Assembly: GCF_013694095.1 (NCBI RefSeq)
Contig: NZ_JACEFB010000001.1
Span: 558,001 to 622,000, forward strand
Length of the DNA: 64,000 bases
Source: Thermogemmata fonticola
GTDB taxonomy: Bacteria; Planctomycetota; Planctomycetia; Gemmatales; Gemmataceae
Reading direction: 5' to 3'
Shown: in pieces, positions 17,413-27,337 of the stretch
Layout: each line of letters starts with the position of its first letter
How positions within the stretch are numbered: the first letter of the stretch is position 1
Made by a program: the position numbers and the translations under genes
The notes under the pieces: generated by a model
Database searches by the model: none
What the model saw: only the letters and a program-made list of their open reading frames with translations
Told to the model about the DNA's origin: nothing

Positions 17413-20010
17413 ATGAACGCTTTATGGCTGATAGTGCCGTTGTGGGCGGAGATGCAACGCCGGGGCTGGTTTCCCCTGTGGCTGGCGATTCTGCTGGGTT
17501 TGGCGGCGGCGGCGGCGGTGATTCGGCTCTATCTGCGGGAATCGGAGCGCCTCGGCGTCTTCCCCCGCTTGCTCCTCGCTTCGCTCCGCATCATACTCGT
17601 GCTGCTGGTGGCCTTTTTGCTGCTGCGTCCGGCGTGGGTCCACCGGGATGAACGGAGCCGACAGCGGCCTATTGCCGTGCTCATCGACGTGTCCCAAAGC
17701 ATGGCCCAACGGGATGCCCGCCCCAACAGCGACGACCAGTGGCGGCTGGCCCTGGCATGGGGTTTGACCGATCCCCGCGCGCCGTTCCCGCCCAGCGGCT
17801 TCCCCGATACCAGCTTGCGCGCACGCCTGCCGGATCGCCCCAGCCGCCTGCAACTGGTCCAAGCCGTGCTCACCCATCCCCAACTCAACTTACTCGCTCG
17901 CTTGGCTCAGAAGGGACCCCTGGAAGTGTACACCTTCGGCCGGCAGCGCTACTCCCGCAGCACCACGCAGTGGGAGTGGCTGAAGGAACTGCAAGCGGAG
18001 GAAACCGGCACCGCGTTGGCCGACGCCGCTTTAGAGCTGCTCCAGCGGGATGAGCTGGACCTGCCCGCAGCCATTGTGATCCTCAGCGACGGTCGCGATA
18101 ACGCCAGCCGGAGCAACTTCGAGGAGCTGGCGCGGCAGTGCGTCCGCCGCCGGGTGCCCTTGCACATCTACGGCGTGGGCGTGTCCAGTGTCAGCCAAGT
18201 GCAAGCGGCTTTCGGGCCGGCCCACCCCGGCGATGCGGTCAGTCCTGAAGCCCAGGCCGCCGCCGGCCTCGATGTGCCCAACACTCTGTTCGTGGACGAC
18301 ATCGCCGCCATTCCGGTGCGTTACACCGTCTTCGGCGTGCCGGAGGGCCAGGTGGACCTGGTGCTGCACTACGGTGAGCGGGAAGTCGCCCGCAAAAGTC
18401 AGGCCATCCGCTTGACCCCCGAAGAACAGCAGAAAGGCAAAACCTTCGCCGACTTGCTCCGCTTCGTGCCGACCAAGGAGGATGCCGCCGCCAGCAAGCA
18501 GGAGTACACGCTCACCATTACGCTCAGCGCCGGGGATGCCGCTGCGCCGCTCAAGCTGACCACCACGCTGCGCCGCCCGGCCCAGGTGGTCAACCGCCAG
18601 CTCAAGGTCCTGGCGATCGATTACCGCTCCCGCTACGACTTCCAGTACTTGCAGCGCTGGCTGCTGCGCGACCGGCGAGTGCAAGCCCGCTTCTACCTCA
18701 TCGACGGCGATAAGGCAGCCATGCGTTCCGGTCCGCCGTGGCTCCCAGAATTGACCCGCGAGATCAACGGCACCCTCAGCCTTGATGCCGACGAGTTCCG
18801 CACGCTGCTCTTTGACTTCGACCTGCTCATTCTCGGCGATGTGCCTCGGAACTTTTTCACCCGGCAGCAGGCGGAGCTGATCAAGCAGTTTGTGGTGGAA
18901 GGCGGGGGGTTGATCCACATCGCGGGGCGCTGGCATGCCCCGGCCGGTTGGGCCGAACCTGGCGCGGCGGACCCCAAGGCCCGGCACCCCTTGGCGGAGA
19001 TTTTACCGGTGGAGTTGGAGCCGGTCCGCTTCCCGCTGGAAGACCCCGGTGCGCCCCGCCCCTTCGTCCCGGTGCCGGCGCCCGCCGCTGCCCGCGCCCC
19101 GCTGCTGACCCTCGTCGATGACCCCGAACGCAACGCTGCCCTTTGGGGCGAACTGGGCAAGCCTCCCCGCGAGGATGATCAGCAGCTCAAGCCGATGTTC
19201 TGGTACTACCCCGTGCGCCGGGTCAAACCCGCGGCGGAAGTCTTCCTGGTTCACCCCACGGACCGCACTCCCCCCCCGGACAATAAACCCATGCCCTTGC
19301 TCGTCGGCCACTACTACGGCAAGGGGTATGTCCTCTACGTCGGCTTCTGCGACACCTGGCGCTGGCGCTACAACACGCGGGACAAATACTTCGGCCGCTT
19401 CTGGACTCAAGCGGTCTACACCGCCGGCATTCCACGGATCGCGGGAACCCGCCGCACGCAACTGACCCCGGCTGCCACGCAACCAGTGCTCGGCCAAACC
19501 GGCGAAGTTTATGCCCGCATCTACTCGGACCGCTACGAGCCGTTCACCGCCGCGGAGGTTAGCGCCACCCTGATCCACCACGATGGCGACCCGAATGATC
19601 CGCAGGCCCGCCGCAGCATCACCTTCCGCAAAGTCCCCGGTGTCGAAGGGGAATATGTGGCTACCCTGCCCTACGACCGGATCGGCCGCTTCGAGCTGCG
19701 CCTGGACCCGCTCAACGGCCAACCCGCCAGCTTGCCTTACACCGTGATCTACCCGGAAAACCACGAACTGGCTCCTGGACCTATGGCGGAAGCCGCCCTG
19801 CGCCGCCTGGCCTACGCCTCCCGCGAGGGCGCCGAGGAGGGGTTCTACCGCGAAGAGCACCTGGCCGCCCTGCCCGATGCCGTGCAAACTCAACTGGCCC
19901 CCCTCTCCCGTCGTCAGGAACTGCTCCTCTGGAACCGCTGGATGCTCCTGGCCATCATCGCCCTGTTAACCGCCGAGTGGGTCCTGCGCCGCTTCCAGGG
20001 ATTGAGTTAG
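17413..20010 (+). CDS. Large membrane vWA/GATase-like protein
   Basis: An 865-residue protein with two N-terminal membrane helices (about 20-38 and 57-80), a vWA domain with MIDAS DVSQS (about 92-96) and VILSDGRDN, then extracytoplasmic regions. A class I glutamine-amidotransferase-like segment (LKVLAIDYRSRYD; later LIKQFVVEGGGLIHIAGRW) resembles that of the preceding protein but has no evident catalytic Cys triad. A final membrane helix is LLAIIALLTAEWVL. It and the upstream vWA protein look like paralogs with the same domain order. GAGAAGG six bases upstream supports ATG 17413. Confidence 0.85.
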   Translation: MNALWLIVPLWAEMQRRGWFPLWLAILLGLAAAAAVIRLYLRESERLGVFPRLLLASLRIILVLLVAFLLLRPAWVHRDERSRQRPIAVLIDVSQSMAQRDARPNSDDQWRLALAWGLTDPRAPFPPSGFPDTSLRARLPDRPSRLQLVQAVLTHPQLNLLARLAQKGPLEVYTFGRQRYSRSTTQWEWLKELQAEETGTALADAALELLQRDELDLPAAIVILSDGRDNASRSNFEELARQCVRRRVPLHIYGVGVSSVSQVQAAFGPAHPGDAVSPEAQAAAGLDVPNTLFVDDIAAIPVRYTVFGVPEGQVDLVLHYGEREVARKSQAIRLTPEEQQKGKTFADLLRFVPTKEDAAASKQEYTLTITLSAGDAAAPLKLTTTLRRPAQVVNRQLKVLAIDYRSRYDFQYLQRWLLRDRRVQARFYLIDGDKAAMRSGPPWLPELTREINGTLSLDADEFRTLLFDFDLLILGDVPRNFFTRQQAELIKQFVVEGGGLIHIAGRWHAPAGWAEPGAADPKARHPLAEILPVELEPVRFPLEDPGAPRPFVPVPAPAAARAPLLTLVDDPERNAALWGELGKPPREDDQQLKPMFWYYPVRRVKPAAEVFLVHPTDRTPPPDNKPMPLLVGHYYGKGYVLYVGFCDTWRWRYNTRDKYFGRFWTQAVYTAGIPRIAGTRRTQLTPAATQPVLGQTGEVYARIYSDRYEPFTAAEVSATLIHHDGDPNDPQARRSITFRKVPGVEGEYVATLPYDRIGRFELRLDPLNGQPASLPYTVIYPENHELAPGPMAEAALRRLAYASREGAEEGFYREEHLAALPDAVQTQLAPLSRRQELLLWNRWMLLAIIALLTAEWVLRRFQGLS

Positions 20011-20135
20011 CCCCAGGTGGGCGACCCCGTTGGGGTCCTGGTTGAGACGATGGAGGCCGGATCGCTGGCTTACCCGGAGTGACAAGACAAGACCCTAACC
20101 TGGATGAAGAGAGAGAAGGCAGCGTGATAGGGACC

Positions 20136-22328
20136 ATGCACACGATTCTGCGACAACTACGCCGCTGGCGCTCGCGGGAACGGTTACTGCGGCTGGCCTG
20201 GGGACTAGGACGCACCCTGGCGGTGCTCCTGGCGGTGCTCGCGGGGGCATGCCTGATCGACTGGTTCATCGATCGTTACTCCGGTTCGCAAACCTGGCGG
20301 GATTGGCGCAATTCGAGCTGGCTGCTCTGGCCTGCCGATCCGCTCGACACGGGGGAAACCCCCTTCTGGCTGGTCCGCCTGCCCTTGACCGCCGGCCAAG
20401 TGGCCCTCGCCGCCTGGCTGCTTTACCACTGGGTCTATCGCCCCGTGCGGCAGACACCCCCGATCGACGACCTGGCATTCCAAGCCGAGCAGGCCTTCCC
20501 CGCCTTCGAGCACCGCTTGGTCACCGCGGTGCAACTGAACCGCCGCGGAGCGAAAACCCAGGGTATGTCCCGCGCCTTGATCGCCCAGGTCACCGAGGAG
20601 GCGGAAGCCTTGGCCCAGCGCTACGACTTCCTCAGCCTGCTGGATACCAGCCGCTGGCAAAAAGCCCTGGCTTGGCTCCTCCCCGTGCTGATGGGCTGGG
20701 GGCTGTTCGTCGCGATCAATCCCAGCTTGGCCGCCGTGCTGGTGCTGCGCCAGGCCCTGCTGCCTGTGGACATTCCCCGCCGCATCCACCTGGAGAACCT
20801 CACGCCGGAACTCTGGCCGGTCGGCGCCGATGTCACGGTGCGTGTGCGCGTCACGGGCCGCTTCCGGGAGGACCTGGTCGGCGTGCTACGCCTGGTTCCC
20901 GATGGCCAGCCCGAAGAGTTTTACGAGTTGCATTGGGCCAGAACTTTGGACGACGGCAGCGCCGAGTTTGAGACCCGCCTGCCGCCGATGTCCCAGGATT
21001 TCTCCTTCCTGGCACGCCTGGGGGATGGTCGGATGCGGGAGCCGGGCCGGGTCCGTTTCGAGCCGCCGCCGCAATTGGCCCCGGACGATCCCTCCTCCCC
21101 GCCGTTGATCGGCGAGATCGAACTGCCCGCTTGGCTGGGCCGGCGCCCGGATGGTTCCCCCTACCTCCGCCGCAACGACGGTTGGAGCCGAGGCGAAATC
21201 GTCGATGCCCTGCCCCAATCCCGCCTGCGAATCACCGCCCGCTTCAACAAGCCGGTGGCGCAAGCCTACCTGGTCCCCATCCTCCGCGGTGAAGGACTCC
21301 GCGAGCACCCCCTCGTCCCGCTTCCCCCTCTGGTGCTCGCCGAGGACCGCCGCTCCGCCTTCTGGACCCTGCCGGCTCAGCCGCGCCTCATCGCCTACCG
21401 CCTCGACCTGACCGATGACTACGGCTTCACCAATCCCCTGCCCATCCGCCGCAATATCCGCCTCTGGGAAGATCGGCCTCCGGTGGTCGAATGGAAACCT
21501 GAATCGACCCGCGATCCGAATCGCGCCTCCGCGGACTGGGCGCCCGGTGTCAACCCCAAGGACTTCGAATGGGACATGCCCTTGGCCCCCAACGGCCGAA
21601 TCCAGGTCATCTACGTGGCGCGCTCCGACGCTGGCATCGGCCGAGCCAACATCGCCTACCGCGTGGTGCCGCGGGGTATCCCCGCCGACGCTTACCCCGA
21701 AGAGATACGCCGCATCCAGCACCCCCGCGATGATCCCCAAGGATTGGTCTTCCAACGCTTGCCCCTGCGCCCCTTCACCGGCAACCCCCAAGAGCTGCAA
21801 TTGGGAGAATTCATCCTCGACTTGGGCAAGTTTGAGAAGTCCGGCAAGTTCGGCGAAGTCGAATTGTACCACCTGCCTGCCAGCGATCCCTGGGAGGAAC
21901 CGTCGGGATTGGTCGCCGGAGGATGTAAAAACTTCGAGATCGCCGGGCTGCAAAAACGGCTCCCCGATGGCTCCTGGGCGAAACTGGAAGTCGGCGATAC
22001 GGTTGAATTGTATGTGGAGGTGTACGACCGCCTCACGCCCCTGGCCTGGTCCGCAACCCGCCGGGGAATTTTTCCTCTGCCCCAATTGGCTGCTATGGAC
22101 CGCGAGACCCTCCTGAGCTTGCCCCGCACGGCCCAAGGCGATCTGGACCTCTCCCGCTTGCCGCCCCGACCCGCGGGCTACCCGCGCGAAGCCAAACGCA
22201 AATTCGTCGTCACCGAAGCCGACGCCGAAATCGCCTTCCGCCTGCGGGATGAAGGACGCCAACGCCTCCGCGAAAAACTCCAGCAAATTGCCGAAGACCA
22301 AACCCGGGTGTTTCAACCGAAAAGGTGA
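20136..22328 (+). CDS. Large DUF4175-like membrane protein of the MoxR cluster
   Basis: About 730 residues. N-terminal membrane helices lie near TLAVLLAVLAGACLIDWF, LTAGQVALAAWLLYHW and LAWLLPVLMGWGLFVAI. A long extracytoplasmic part follows with IHLENLTPELWPVGADVTVRVRV (an Ig-like strand pattern) and a C-terminal charged helix. The layout of amphipathic N-terminal helix, three membrane segments and a large beta-rich exterior resembles the DUF4175-type proteins found beside MoxR/DUF58 genes, but I cannot confirm the family. The ATG at 20136 is preferred because the recognisable sequence starts there; a GTG at 20079 would add 19 residues. Co-directional with the vWA genes. Confidence 0.7.
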   Translation: MHTILRQLRRWRSRERLLRLAWGLGRTLAVLLAVLAGACLIDWFIDRYSGSQTWRDWRNSSWLLWPADPLDTGETPFWLVRLPLTAGQVALAAWLLYHWVYRPVRQTPPIDDLAFQAEQAFPAFEHRLVTAVQLNRRGAKTQGMSRALIAQVTEEAEALAQRYDFLSLLDTSRWQKALAWLLPVLMGWGLFVAINPSLAAVLVLRQALLPVDIPRRIHLENLTPELWPVGADVTVRVRVTGRFREDLVGVLRLVPDGQPEEFYELHWARTLDDGSAEFETRLPPMSQDFSFLARLGDGRMREPGRVRFEPPPQLAPDDPSSPPLIGEIELPAWLGRRPDGSPYLRRNDGWSRGEIVDALPQSRLRITARFNKPVAQAYLVPILRGEGLREHPLVPLPPLVLAEDRRSAFWTLPAQPRLIAYRLDLTDDYGFTNPLPIRRNIRLWEDRPPVVEWKPESTRDPNRASADWAPGVNPKDFEWDMPLAPNGRIQVIYVARSDAGIGRANIAYRVVPRGIPADAYPEEIRRIQHPRDDPQGLVFQRLPLRPFTGNPQELQLGEFILDLGKFEKSGKFGEVELYHLPASDPWEEPSGLVAGGCKNFEIAGLQKRLPDGSWAKLEVGDTVELYVEVYDRLTPLAWSATRRGIFPLPQLAAMDRETLLSLPRTAQGDLDLSRLPPRPAGYPREAKRKFVVTEADAEIAFRLRDEGRQRLREKLQQIAEDQTRVFQPKR

Positions 22329-22810
22329 TTGCCTGACCCCTTGGTTTCAACCCACCATGATGGAGACCCCTACCCCCGGATGATGCCCCACCCCCGCTGT
22401 GTTATCACCCAAAATGCATAATGAGGCTTCTTAAGGTAAAATCCGAACCCGCGGAGCAAACGCGCCCCCTACGTGCTACGTCCAATACTGTAAGGAGAAG
22501 TGTAAGGAGAACTGCCCTCCCCCGCCCGCACGAGCCGCCGCCGTCATCCCGCGGGGGAACGGAGCTGAGGAAGAAGCGGATTCGAGCAGCAACGCGAAAA
22601 CCAGGGAGGAAATAAGGAACAAAGAGCGAACCGAATGGAAGCGCGGAGCCTTCGCCAATGGGCACGCCGGAGTTGGAAGCCGAATAAGCAATCCAAGTAG
22701 GAATTTTTCGTTCACATTTGGGTTGCAAAACAGAGGATTCTCGAAGATACTGGGATAAGATACATTGAAGGATTTGACACTTACGGGGGAGTCCCTCCAG
22801 GAGACTGACG
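22329..22810. other. Intergenic region before the Gln-rich protein
   Basis: No gene is supported. It holds a short tandem duplication of TGTAAGGAGAA (22489-22510) and AT-richer sequence just before the next gene, which suggests a separate promoter for that gene, but no clear -35/-10 pair. Confidence 0.4.
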
Positions 22811-25800
22811 ATGAGCGCGATACGCCGCCGTGTTTGGGCCGGTGTCCTGATGCTCGGCAGCTTGACCTCGCTAGTATTGGCCCAGGAACCGGACCCGGTG
22901 CAGCAGCGGGAGCAACAGAAGCGGATCCAGGGCCGCGTGGCAGAGGTGGCCCGGCGCGCCAGCTCCACCCTCGATGCCATGACCTACCAGCGGCTCTCGC
23001 CGTCCCTGGAGCGGAAAATGCTCGAAGAGGTCGCCCGCGGCTTGCGCGAACTCAGCCAGGAGCAGATCGAGCAAGTCCTGCGGCACCTGGAAGAGGCAGT
23101 GGCGGCCCAGCAAGCCGGAAATGCCCAAGCCCAAACCCAAGCCCAGCAGCAAGCTTACGCCAAACAGCGCGAGATCATCTCCCAGTTGCGCAGCATGCTC
23201 ATCAAGCTGGACATTATTCGCAATCTGGATGAAGCCGCCGCTCGCCTGGACGCCGCCGCGGAAAAACAATTGGCCCTCAATGCCGAGACCCTGACCGCCG
23301 CCCGCCTCCCCCGCCGCGGCATCCGCCGCTTCGGAGATGATCGCTTGGAATTGGCCAACGAACAGCAGGACCTCCGCACCGAAATCGCCGCCCTCTTCCA
23401 GCAGATCGAGAACCTGATTCCGCACCTGACTCCGCAGCAAAAAGACCGCTTGGAACAGGCCGAGTATGCCGTCCGTTCCCGCCGTCTGCTCCAGGAGTTG
23501 CAAGGCACCATCACCCTGCTCCGCGAGGGGCAATGGGAACTGGCCACAGACCGTCAGCGCCGCCATGCCAAGGAACTCAAGGACCTGGCCCACGCCCTGC
23601 GCACTCCACCGGCGGACCCTGTCGCCGCCCTCAAACAGGCCCAGGAGAAACTTCAGCGCGCCATCGACGCCCAGAAGAAAGTCCAGGAGCAGACCCGCGA
23701 ACCGGCCAACCCCGAACAGCTCGAACAGGCTCGCCGTCAGGGACTGGACCCCAACCTCCTGCGTGGACAGGAGCTGGCCAATCAGCAGGCCAAGGCCGAA
23801 TTCGCCGCTCGCGATGCCCGCAAAGCTGCCGAAGATGCGGCCCGCGAAGTCGCCGACATGCTCAAACCGGTCGAAAATCAGCAGTGGAAGGCGGAGGACG
23901 CCCTGCGCCAGGGCAAGCTCGATGAGGCCCAGCCGCCCCAACAGCAAGCCCTCGACAAACTCCAGCAGGCCAAGGAAGAGATCGACCGCCGCATCGCCGC
24001 CGCCGAACGGGCTAAGGTCGATCCCCGCGCTGCCGTGGAACAGGCGGCCCAACGCCTCGACAAACTCATCCAGCAGCAGAAGGACGCCCACGCCGCCACC
24101 CAACGCGCGGAAAAAAACCCCGACCGCCTGCCTCTCGCCCAAGCTTTGCAAAAGGAAACGAATCAAAACGCCCAGCAGCTCCAGCAGACCCCCTTGCCCC
24201 CGAATCCCGCCTTCCAGCAGGCCCTCCAGCAGGCCGCCGAGGCCATGCAACAGGCCCAGAATAAACTCGACGCCCAGGACGCCCGCCAGGCCCAGCCCGA
24301 TCAGCAGCGCGCCCTCCAGGCCCTGGAACGTGCCAAGCAAGCCCTCGAACACCAACTCCAGGCCATCGACCAGCGCCGCGAAGACATCGCCCGTCTGGAA
24401 GAGTTGAAAAACCAGCTTGAAGAACTTGCCAAAAACGAACGCGACATCGCCGACAAAGCCCAAAAGGCCGAACAGCCCGAACAGAACCGCGACTTAGCCC
24501 AAAAACAGGAACAGCTCCAGCCGCCCACCGGCAAGGCTCAGGAGCAACTCCAGCAGATGGCCCAGCGCCAGCAGCCGGCCGATCCCCTCGCCCCGCAACC
24601 GCTACAAAAGGCTGCCGAGGCCGTCCAGCAAGCCCAGCAAAACCAACAGCAGGCCCGCGACAACCTGCAGAAGAACCAGCCCCAGCAGGCCGCCCAGCAA
24701 GCCCAGCAGGCCGCCGACAAACTCCAGCAAGCCGCCCGCGAGGTCCAGGAACAACTCAACCAGAAGCGCGGCGAAGAAGCCAACGACCAGGCCGCCCTCC
24801 AACCCCAACGCGTGGACCCCAACAACGCCGCCCAGCAACTCCAGCAGGCCATCGAACAAGCCCAACGCGCCGCCGAACAGGCCCAGAAGGCCAACATGGC
24901 TCAACAACAGGCCAACAACGCCCAGCAACAAGCCCAACCCCAGCAGGGCCAACCCAATAACCCGCAGCAGGCCAACAACAACCCTCAACAACAGGGTCAA
25001 CCTCAGCAGGGCCAACCCAACCTCGCCGAACTCCAAAAGCAGTTGGCCCGCGACGCCCAGCAACAGCAGCTTCCCGAAGCTGCCCAAGCCGCCGATAAGG
25101 CCGCCCAAGCCCTCGAACAAGGCGACCTTCCCAAAGCCATCGAGAATCAGCAGAAAGCCCTCGATGAGCTGAACAAAGCCGCCCAACAACAGGCCAACAA
25201 CGGCCAACAACCGGGCCAGCAACAAGCCAACAACGGCCAACAGCAACAACCCGGACAGCAACAAGGCAACATGGGCCAACAACCGGGCCAGCAACAAGCC
25301 AACAACGGCCAACAGCAACAACCCGGACAACAACAAGGCAACATGGGCCAACAACCGGGCCAACAACAAGCCAACAACGGCCAACAGCAACAACCCGGAC
25401 AACAACAAGGCAACATGGGCCAACAACAAGCCAACAACGGCCAACAGCAACAACCCGGACAACAACAAGGCAACATGGGCCAACAACCCGGCCAACAGCC
25501 CGGAGCGGCTCAGCTCGCCCAGCGGCAGCAACAACTGCTCGATGCGGCACGGGCGCTCCAGCAGTCCCAGCAGGCGAACAACGCCGCCCAGGCCGCCTTG
25601 CAGCAAGCCCAGGCCAACACCCCAATGTCCGTGCAGAACCAATTGCAGCAGGCCCAGCAACAGCTCCAGCAGGCCGCCCAGCAACTCCAGCAGGGTCAGC
25701 CGGGTCAGGCCGGCCAGAATCAGCAGCAGGCCGCCCAGCAACTCCAGCAGGCCCTGCAAGCTCTGCAAGCGGCCCAGCAGCAGGCCCAGGCCAACGCTGG

Positions 25801-26218
25801 CCAGCAACCGGGACAACAGCAGGCCAACAACGGCCAGCAACCCGGTCAGCAACCCGGCCAACAGCAGGCCAACAACGGCCAGCAACCCGGTCAGCAAGGA
25901 AACATGGGCCAACAGCCCGGCCAGCAACCCGGTCAGCAGCAGGCTAACAACCCCAGCCAGCAGCAAGGCCCCGGACGGCCCATGAATCAAACGATTAGTG
26001 AAGGGGACCAAAACGGTGACGACAAGCTCAACAAGGCCGGTTCCAGCGGCAATTTGGCCACCGGCGACGGCTCCTTCATCCAACTGCGCAGTAAGGAACG
26101 GGAACGGGTCCAGCAAGGCGCCGACGCCCGCCTGCCCGCCGAGTTCCGTGAACTGATCAAACTCTTCAACATGAACATCAAAAATGCCAAGCCCGCCCCC
26201 GCCGGCGCTGGCAAGTGA
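22811..26218 (+). CDS. Exported Gln-rich coiled-coil protein with tandem repeats
   Basis: A 1135-residue protein with a signal peptide (VWAGVLMLGSLTSLVLAQ). Residues about 30-790 are almost entirely alpha-helical coiled coil rich in Gln, Ala, Glu and Lys. Residues about 798-889 consist of a 24-residue repeat with core GQQPGQQQANNGQQQQPGQQ: three full copies and one of 20 residues, encoded by near-identical 72-base DNA units (25202-25477). A second Gln-rich coiled stretch follows, then further QQPGQQQANN repeats and a more ordinary 60-residue C-terminus (LPAEFRELIKLFNMNIKNAK). No catalytic domain is visible. The position behind the vWA cluster suggests a structural or scaffolding role outside the cytoplasm; this is inference. 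Confidence 0.85.
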   Translation: MSAIRRRVWAGVLMLGSLTSLVLAQEPDPVQQREQQKRIQGRVAEVARRASSTLDAMTYQRLSPSLERKMLEEVARGLRELSQEQIEQVLRHLEEAVAAQQAGNAQAQTQAQQQAYAKQREIISQLRSMLIKLDIIRNLDEAAARLDAAAEKQLALNAETLTAARLPRRGIRRFGDDRLELANEQQDLRTEIAALFQQIENLIPHLTPQQKDRLEQAEYAVRSRRLLQELQGTITLLREGQWELATDRQRRHAKELKDLAHALRTPPADPVAALKQAQEKLQRAIDAQKKVQEQTREPANPEQLEQARRQGLDPNLLRGQELANQQAKAEFAARDARKAAEDAAREVADMLKPVENQQWKAEDALRQGKLDEAQPPQQQALDKLQQAKEEIDRRIAAAERAKVDPRAAVEQAAQRLDKLIQQQKDAHAATQRAEKNPDRLPLAQALQKETNQNAQQLQQTPLPPNPAFQQALQQAAEAMQQAQNKLDAQDARQAQPDQQRALQALERAKQALEHQLQAIDQRREDIARLEELKNQLEELAKNERDIADKAQKAEQPEQNRDLAQKQEQLQPPTGKAQEQLQQMAQRQQPADPLAPQPLQKAAEAVQQAQQNQQQARDNLQKNQPQQAAQQAQQAADKLQQAAREVQEQLNQKRGEEANDQAALQPQRVDPNNAAQQLQQAIEQAQRAAEQAQKANMAQQQANNAQQQAQPQQGQPNNPQQANNNPQQQGQPQQGQPNLAELQKQLARDAQQQQLPEAAQAADKAAQALEQGDLPKAIENQQKALDELNKAAQQQANNGQQPGQQQANNGQQQQPGQQQGNMGQQPGQQQANNGQQQQPGQQQGNMGQQPGQQQANNGQQQQPGQQQGNMGQQQANNGQQQQPGQQQGNMGQQPGQQPGAAQLAQRQQQLLDAARALQQSQQANNAAQAALQQAQANTPMSVQNQLQQAQQQLQQAAQQLQQGQPGQAGQNQQQAAQQLQQALQALQAAQQQAQANAGQQPGQQQANNGQQPGQQPGQQQANNGQQPGQQGNMGQQPGQQPGQQQANNPSQQQGPGRPMNQTISEGDQNGDDKLNKAGSSGNLATGDGSFIQLRSKERERVQQGADARLPAEFRELIKLFNMNIKNAKPAPAGAGK
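25202..25477 (+). repeat. 72-base in-frame tandem repeat inside the Gln-rich gene
   Basis: Three 72-base units (25202-25273, 25274-25345, 25346-25417) and a 60-base unit (25418-25477) encode the GQQPGQQQANNGQQ-type repeat. The units are nearly identical at DNA level, so copy number is likely to vary between strains. Confidence 0.85.
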
Positions 26219-26290
26219 TCGTCACTGTGGCGAGTGCCGGGGAGCATTTTCCCTTCCTACTGACACGGGAACGTGCTGAGGATGCGACGC

Positions 26291-27337
26291 ATGAAACGAT
26301 GGGTTTCCTTCCTGGCCGCCGCTCTCTTCCCCGCCTGCCTCGCGGGTGCGGGACTGATGGCATTACCCGCCCAGGAACCGCCGGAGGCCGACAAGCCCCC
26401 GCCCGCCCCCTTCGATGACCGGGTCACCATCGACCCCGAAGTGCAAGCCGCCATCGACAAAGCCCTACGCTTCCTCGCCCGCGTCCAGCTCTCCGACGGC
26501 TCCTGGGGCAATACCGCCATGACCGGCTTTGCCCTCCTCGCCTTCATGGCCAATGGCCACCTCCCCAACCAAGGCGAACATGGCAAAGTCGTCTCCGCCG
26601 GCGTCCGCCACCTCATCACTCAAACCCGCGAGGATGGCTACCTCATCAATGCTCGCGGCGGCAACATGTACTGCCACGGCATCGCCGCTCTGGCTTTGAC
26701 CCAGGTCGTCAGTATGACTGGCGATGAAGACGTCCGCAAAGTCACCAAAAAAGCCATCGACCTGATCCTCAAAACCCAAAACTACGAAGGCGGCTGGCGC
26801 TACGATCCCTCCCCCACCGGCGCGGACATCTCCGTGACCATCATGCAGGTCATGGCCCTGCGCGGCGCCAAAGACATCGGCCTGCACGTCCCCGATAAAG
26901 TCCTGGAAAACTCCATCAAATACATCAACCGCTGCCGCGATGCCCGCACGGGCGGCTACCGCTACATGCCCTACTCCGCCGGCGCCGGCTTCGCCCGCAC
27001 CGCCGCCGGCATCTGCGTCCTGCAACTCTGCGGCAAATACGACGCCGAGGAAATCCAGCAAGGCGTCCGCTTCCTCGAACGTGTCGGCGATGACCGCGCC
27101 CACTTCTGGTACGGCCACTACTATGCCGCCCACGCCCTCAACCAGGTCGGCGGCGAAGTCTGGGAACGCTACTACAAACGCATGCGCGACTTCCTCCTCG
27201 CCCCCGGCTACCAACGCCCCACCGGCGAATGGTACGACCCCCGCCGCGAACCCCAATACGGCCCCGTCTATCAAACCTCCATCGCCGTCCTCATCCTGAG
27301 CATCCCCGCTCACTACCTGCCCATCTACCAAAAGTGA
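26291..27337 (+). CDS. Exported prenyltransferase/squalene-cyclase-like alpha/alpha toroid protein
   Basis: About 348 residues with a signal peptide (WVSFLAAALFPACLAGAGLMALPAQ). The rest shows repeated QxxDGSWG-like blocks typical of the alpha/alpha-barrel shared by protein prenyltransferase beta subunits and terpene cyclases: LSDGSWGN, NYEGGWRYDP, ARTGGYRYMP, with intervening GIAALALTQ helices. No DxDD cyclase motif or zinc-binding set is evident, so it is probably not a terpene cyclase. ATG 26291 is chosen because GAGGA lies eight bases upstream; ATG 26282 is an alternative. It lies 72 bases after the Gln-rich gene and may share its transcript. The substrate is unknown; planctomycetes have many such proteins. 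Confidence 0.75.
   Translation: MKRWVSFLAAALFPACLAGAGLMALPAQEPPEADKPPPAPFDDRVTIDPEVQAAIDKALRFLARVQLSDGSWGNTAMTGFALLAFMANGHLPNQGEHGKVVSAGVRHLITQTREDGYLINARGGNMYCHGIAALALTQVVSMTGDEDVRKVTKKAIDLILKTQNYEGGWRYDPSPTGADISVTIMQVMALRGAKDIGLHVPDKVLENSIKYINRCRDARTGGYRYMPYSAGAGFARTAAGICVLQLCGKYDAEEIQQGVRFLERVGDDRAHFWYGHYYAAHALNQVGGEVWERYYKRMRDFLLAPGYQRPTGEWYDPRREPQYGPVYQTSIAVLILSIPAHYLPIYQK

Noticed and set aside
24602-26116. Minus-strand 504-codon Leu/Gly-rich frame
   Set aside because: It is the antisense of the Gln-rich repeats; CAG/CAA codons read backwards give Leu codons.
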